Below are positions 61,670 through 64,000 of a stretch of 64,000 nt of DNA, in pieces. Under the pieces are notes generated by a model that saw only the letters and a list, made by a program, of their open reading frames with translations, was not told where the DNA came from and ran no database searches. Source of the stretch: Hymenobacter sp. DG01 (lineage in GTDB: Bacteria; Bacteroidota; Bacteroidia; Cytophagales; Hymenobacteraceae); NCBI RefSeq assembly GCF_006352025.1, contig NZ_CP040936.1, positions 4,156,001 to 4,220,000 on the forward strand. Direction: 5' to 3'. Within the stretch, counting starts at the first letter, position 1, and every line of letters starts with the position of its first letter. The position numbers and the translations under genes were made by a program.

Positions 61670-61676
61670 GCAGTAG

Positions 61677-61765
61677 CGCGAAGCTCCAGCTTCGCGGCGT
61701 GCCCGCGCTGAGTGCGGGCGGCAGTAACCCCGACTGTTCAACGAGGTACAAAGCTGGAGCTTTGT
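61677..61765. repeat. REP-like composite palindrome
   Basis: Three nested hairpins: CGCGAAGCT/AGCTTCGCG (61677-61696), GCCCGC/GCGGGC (61701-61719), ACAAAGCT/AGCTTTGT (61748-61765). The cores of the outer pair, AAGCTCCAGCTT and AAGCTGGAGCTT, are reverse complements of each other, so the whole element is itself an inverted repeat. It lies between cysS and the M28 lipoprotein gene. Confidence 0.65.
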
Positions 61766-61786
61766 GCCGCTGGTAACGCTCCCCGA

Positions 61787-62803
61787 ATGAACCTTCTTTC
61801 TCGTCTTGCTCCGGCCGCAATGGTAGCCTTGCTGCTGCTCACGGCCTGCCCCTCTAAAAAGGAAACCACCGAAGCCGAAACCTCCGCGGCCAGTCAGCCT
61901 ACCTTACCTAAAGCACCGGACTTCAATTCGGACTCGGCCTATGCGTACACGGCCAAGCAGGTTGCCTTTGGTCCGCGCGTGCCTAACACCAAGGCCCACG
62001 TGCAGACCGGCGACTGGATTATCGGCAAGTTCAAAGAAGCTGGCCTGACGGTAAAGGAGCAGCCATTTGAGGCTATGGCGTTTGATGGGAAAATGCTGAA
62101 ATCACGCAATATCATTGCCCAGTACATGCCGCAGGCGCCTCGCCGCATTGCCATCTTCACCCATTGGGATACCCGCCCCTTCGCCGATAAAGACAAGGAG
62201 CACAAAAACCAACCCCTCGATGGAGCTTCTGATGGCGCCAGCGGGGTAGGCATTGCTCTGGAAATGGCTCGGATTCTCTCCCTGCAGAAGGATGCCGCCG
62301 CCCCAGGCGTAGGGGTTGATTTTATCCTCTTTGACTCGGAGGACTACGGCTACGACGGCAGCACGCAAGGCGAGAAAAAGAACCTGCTGGGCCAGCAGGA
62401 ATCGTGGTGCCTGGGCTCACAGTATTGGGCCAAAAACATGGTACCGGCTAACTATAAGCCCAATTATGGCATTCTGCTGGACATGGTAGGCGCCAAGAAT
62501 GCCAAGTTTACCCGCGAGCAGCTTTCCCGCGAAAAAGCCCCCGACGTGGTAGAGAAAGTGTGGAACAACGCCGCCCAGCTCGGCTTCTCCGACTACTTCC
62601 TGTTCACGGATGGCTACGGCCTCACCGACGACCACGTGTTCACGAACCAGGCCGGCGTACGCACGATTGACGTTATTGACTTCCTGCCTAACGGTGAGTT
62701 TCAGCCCTACCACCACACCACCCAGGACAACATGAGCATCATTGATAAACGGACGCTCAAGGCCGTGGGCCAAACCCTCCTGACGACTATTTACGCCGAG
62801 TAG
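61787..62803 (+). CDS. M28 peptidase-fold lipoprotein (glutaminyl cyclase-like)
   Basis: A 338-residue protein with lipobox LLTAC (Cys about residue 21) and an M28 fold that resembles glutaminyl-peptide cyclotransferases. Metal-site candidates: THWDTRPFADKD (His, Asp), DGASDGASGVG (bridging Asp), LFDSEDYGYDG (Glu and Asp), DMVGAKNAKF (Asp), FQPYHHTTQD (His). The pattern WDTRP and DSEDYG are shared with bacterial QC-like M28 proteins, so it may cyclise N-terminal Gln or be an aminopeptidase. The ATG at 61787 precedes the lipobox; the frame reaches back through the repeat. Confidence 0.88.
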   Translation: MNLLSRLAPAAMVALLLLTACPSKKETTEAETSAASQPTLPKAPDFNSDSAYAYTAKQVAFGPRVPNTKAHVQTGDWIIGKFKEAGLTVKEQPFEAMAFDGKMLKSRNIIAQYMPQAPRRIAIFTHWDTRPFADKDKEHKNQPLDGASDGASGVGIALEMARILSLQKDAAAPGVGVDFILFDSEDYGYDGSTQGEKKNLLGQQESWCLGSQYWAKNMVPANYKPNYGILLDMVGAKNAKFTREQLSREKAPDVVEKVWNNAAQLGFSDYFLFTDGYGLTDDHVFTNQAGVRTIDVIDFLPNGEFQPYHHTTQDNMSIIDKRTLKAVGQTLLTTIYAE

Positions 62804-62876
62804 CCTACCCCTACCAGAACGCAAAAGCCCTGACAATGCATATTGTCAGGGCTTTTGCGTTCTGGTAGGGGTAGGC
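62803..62876. terminator. 35-bp perfect palindrome between convergent genes
   Basis: Bases 62803-62837 are perfectly reverse-complementary to 62842-62876 around a GCAT loop. It starts within the stop codon of the M28 gene and ends three bases before the GNAT stop; the inner part holds GCAAAAGCCCTGACAAT. It should terminate both genes. Confidence 0.85.
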
Positions 62877-62878
62877 AC

Positions 62879-63403
62879 TTAGTAGCTCAACAGCTTATAG
62901 TAATACACAGTGGCAAGCTGTTCGCCTTTCTCATTATACACAAAGTTGGGAATGGCGCCTACTGGTACGTAGCCGAGGCCCTGGTACAGTTGCTCCGAGG
63001 GGGCGCCCTGTAAGGTGTCCAACACCAGCGTAGTGCGGTGGTGTTGCCGTGCTACGCGCTCCACCTCCTGCATAAGCTGGCGGCCAATGCCTTGGCGCTG
63101 GGCTTTGCTATGCACCAGTAACTTGGCTACCTCGGCGCGGTGTAGCCCATTAGCTTTCCGAACTAGGTGCAGTTGTACGGTGCCAACCAGCTCTCCATCC
63201 TGTACTGCCACAATCAGCAGTACGTTGCCCGACGGCAGCATCGCTTCAATCTCCTGCCAATACTCCCGGGCCTCAGCAGCAGCCAGGGGCAGCAGAAACC
63301 CTACCGAGGCGCCTGCATCAACGGCGTCCTGCAGCAGTTCGGTTAGGCCAGGGAGGTAGGGCGGAAACTCAGCGGCTGATAAAAGACGAAGGACGATAGA
63401 CAT
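62879..63403 (-). CDS. GNAT family N-acetyltransferase
   Basis: A 174-residue acetyltransferase. The acetyl-CoA site is clear in AKLLVHSKAQRQGIGRQLM (Q/R-x-x-G-x-G/A), with beta-4 VGTVQLHLV before it and LYQGLGYVPVGAIPNFV after it, the usual C-terminal GNAT block. The substrate is unknown. It starts 18 bases after the LD-carboxypeptidase gene and may be cotranscribed with it. Confidence 0.9.
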   Translation of the reverse strand: MSIVLRLLSAAEFPPYLPGLTELLQDAVDAGASVGFLLPLAAAEAREYWQEIEAMLPSGNVLLIVAVQDGELVGTVQLHLVRKANGLHRAEVAKLLVHSKAQRQGIGRQLMQEVERVARQHHRTTLVLDTLQGAPSEQLYQGLGYVPVGAIPNFVYNEKGEQLATVYYYKLLSY

Positions 63404-63421
63404 ACCAGACAGGGGTAGGGA

Positions 63422-64000
63422 TTACAGATATTCCAGGCGGGCGCCGGCCTTATCAACCGACAAGCGAGCCTGCCGCCCCACGATTAGGGCCATGTTCTGG
63501 GGCTCGTGGCCGACGGGGAAGCCGTGCGCAATCGGGAAGCCGTACTTGCCGGCGTAGTGCTGAATAATTTCGTTGGGTGTCTGGCCGTAGGGCACGGCGT
63601 TGTCCTGGGGGTTGGTGAAATGCCCTACCAGCAGGCCCGTTAAGTTGCGCAGCTTGCCGGTGCGGTCCAGGTGCAGCATCATCCGGTCGATGGCGTAGAG
63701 GTATTCGTCGATGTCCTCCAGGAATAGGATGCGACCGTCGGTGGGGCAGTCGGAGGCGGTGCCAGTGAGGGTTTGTAGCAGGCTCAGGTTGCCGCCAATG
63801 AGCTCTCCGGTAGCGGTGCCAAGCTGGTTGAGCGGATGGGCTGGCAACGTGTAGCGAAGCGCTTCCCCAAACAATGTCTTCCGCAGGCTTTCTACTGATT
63901 CAGCTCCTTCTTCCTGATGAAACAGCAGCGGCATTACGCCGTGAATACTTTGGTGCCCGAGCTTCAGCAAATGGCAATGCAGAGTGGTAATGTCGGAGAA
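63422..64000 (-). CDS. LD-carboxypeptidase, S66 family (5' end cut by window)
   Basis: The visible 192 codons are the C-terminal part of an S66 peptidase (LdcA family), which trims the terminal D-Ala of tetrapeptides during murein recycling. The frame is open through base 64000. Visible: FSDITTLH and SIHGVMPL near the edge, ILFLEDIDEYLYAIDRMM with the catalytic Glu, and GFPVGHEPQN with the catalytic His; the catalytic Ser lies in the missing N-terminal part. Confidence 0.93.
   Translation of the reverse strand, partial: FSDITTLHCHLLKLGHQSIHGVMPLLFHQEEGAESVESLRKTLFGEALRYTLPAHPLNQLGTATGELIGGNLSLLQTLTGTASDCPTDGRILFLEDIDEYLYAIDRMMLHLDRTGKLRNLTGLLVGHFTNPQDNAVPYGQTPNEIIQHYAGKYGFPIAHGFPVGHEPQNMALIVGRQARLSVDKAGARLEYL

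Overview
The window is a chromosomal segment of a GC-rich Bacteroidota bacterium, most likely Hymenobacter or a close relative in Cytophagales. This rests on type IX secretion (SprA plus two cargo proteins with C-terminal sorting domains), SusC-style carboxypeptidase-regulatory/TonB receptor architecture, the ruvA-sprA-gcvH neighbourhood, Bacteroidota-type promoters (TAnnTTTG at -7) before many genes, and near absence of Shine-Dalgarno sequences. The genus is inferred from protein style and intergenic repeat style, not from a database match.

Layout: 1-2.7 kb, the 3' part of mutS and tRNA-Gly(GCC) and tRNA-Leu(UAA). 2.9-6.65 kb, a compact sulfur-stress operon: ArsR-type repressor with two palindromic operator candidates, TauE/SafE exporter, a persulfide dioxygenase-rhodanese fusion of CstB architecture, and two YeeE/YedE membrane proteins. 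6.9-18.2 kb, surface and envelope genes: a secreted beta-propeller-repeat protein, a MoxR ATPase, a methyltransferase bordered by a striking 39-bp inverted repeat, a flippase-glycosyltransferase pair, then a TonB receptor with a secreted beta-helix-like protein. 18.4-41.3 kb: yicC, a secreted unknown, and the minus-strand run maeB, ruvA, sprA, gcvH, vanZ, M28 peptidase; then a HelD-like helicase, a LysM lytic transglycosylase, gatA and twin tatA genes.

41.7-51.1 kb: a GAF-LytTR regulator facing a cluster of flippase, dut, sugar nucleotidyltransferase, TPR protein, DUF4292 lipoprotein and EnvC-like activator, several of them overlapping. 51.3-64 kb: mscL, small secreted proteins, the rimP-nusA-infB operon with a terminator-like leader hairpin, a membrane-bound EEP-family hydrolase, cysS, an M28 lipoprotein, a GNAT acetyltransferase and a truncated LD-carboxypeptidase.

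Most of the window is housekeeping or well known for the phylum. The parts that deserve a second look are the sulfur operon (unusual CxxxC repressor, two operators, terminator over the arsR stop codon), the MITE-like 251-bp element at 9941-10191, the REP-like repeat at 61677-61765, the attenuator candidate ahead of rimP-nusA-infB, and apparently leaderless promoters at arsR and cysS. I found no CRISPR array, prophage, transposase, toxin-antitoxin or obvious defence island.
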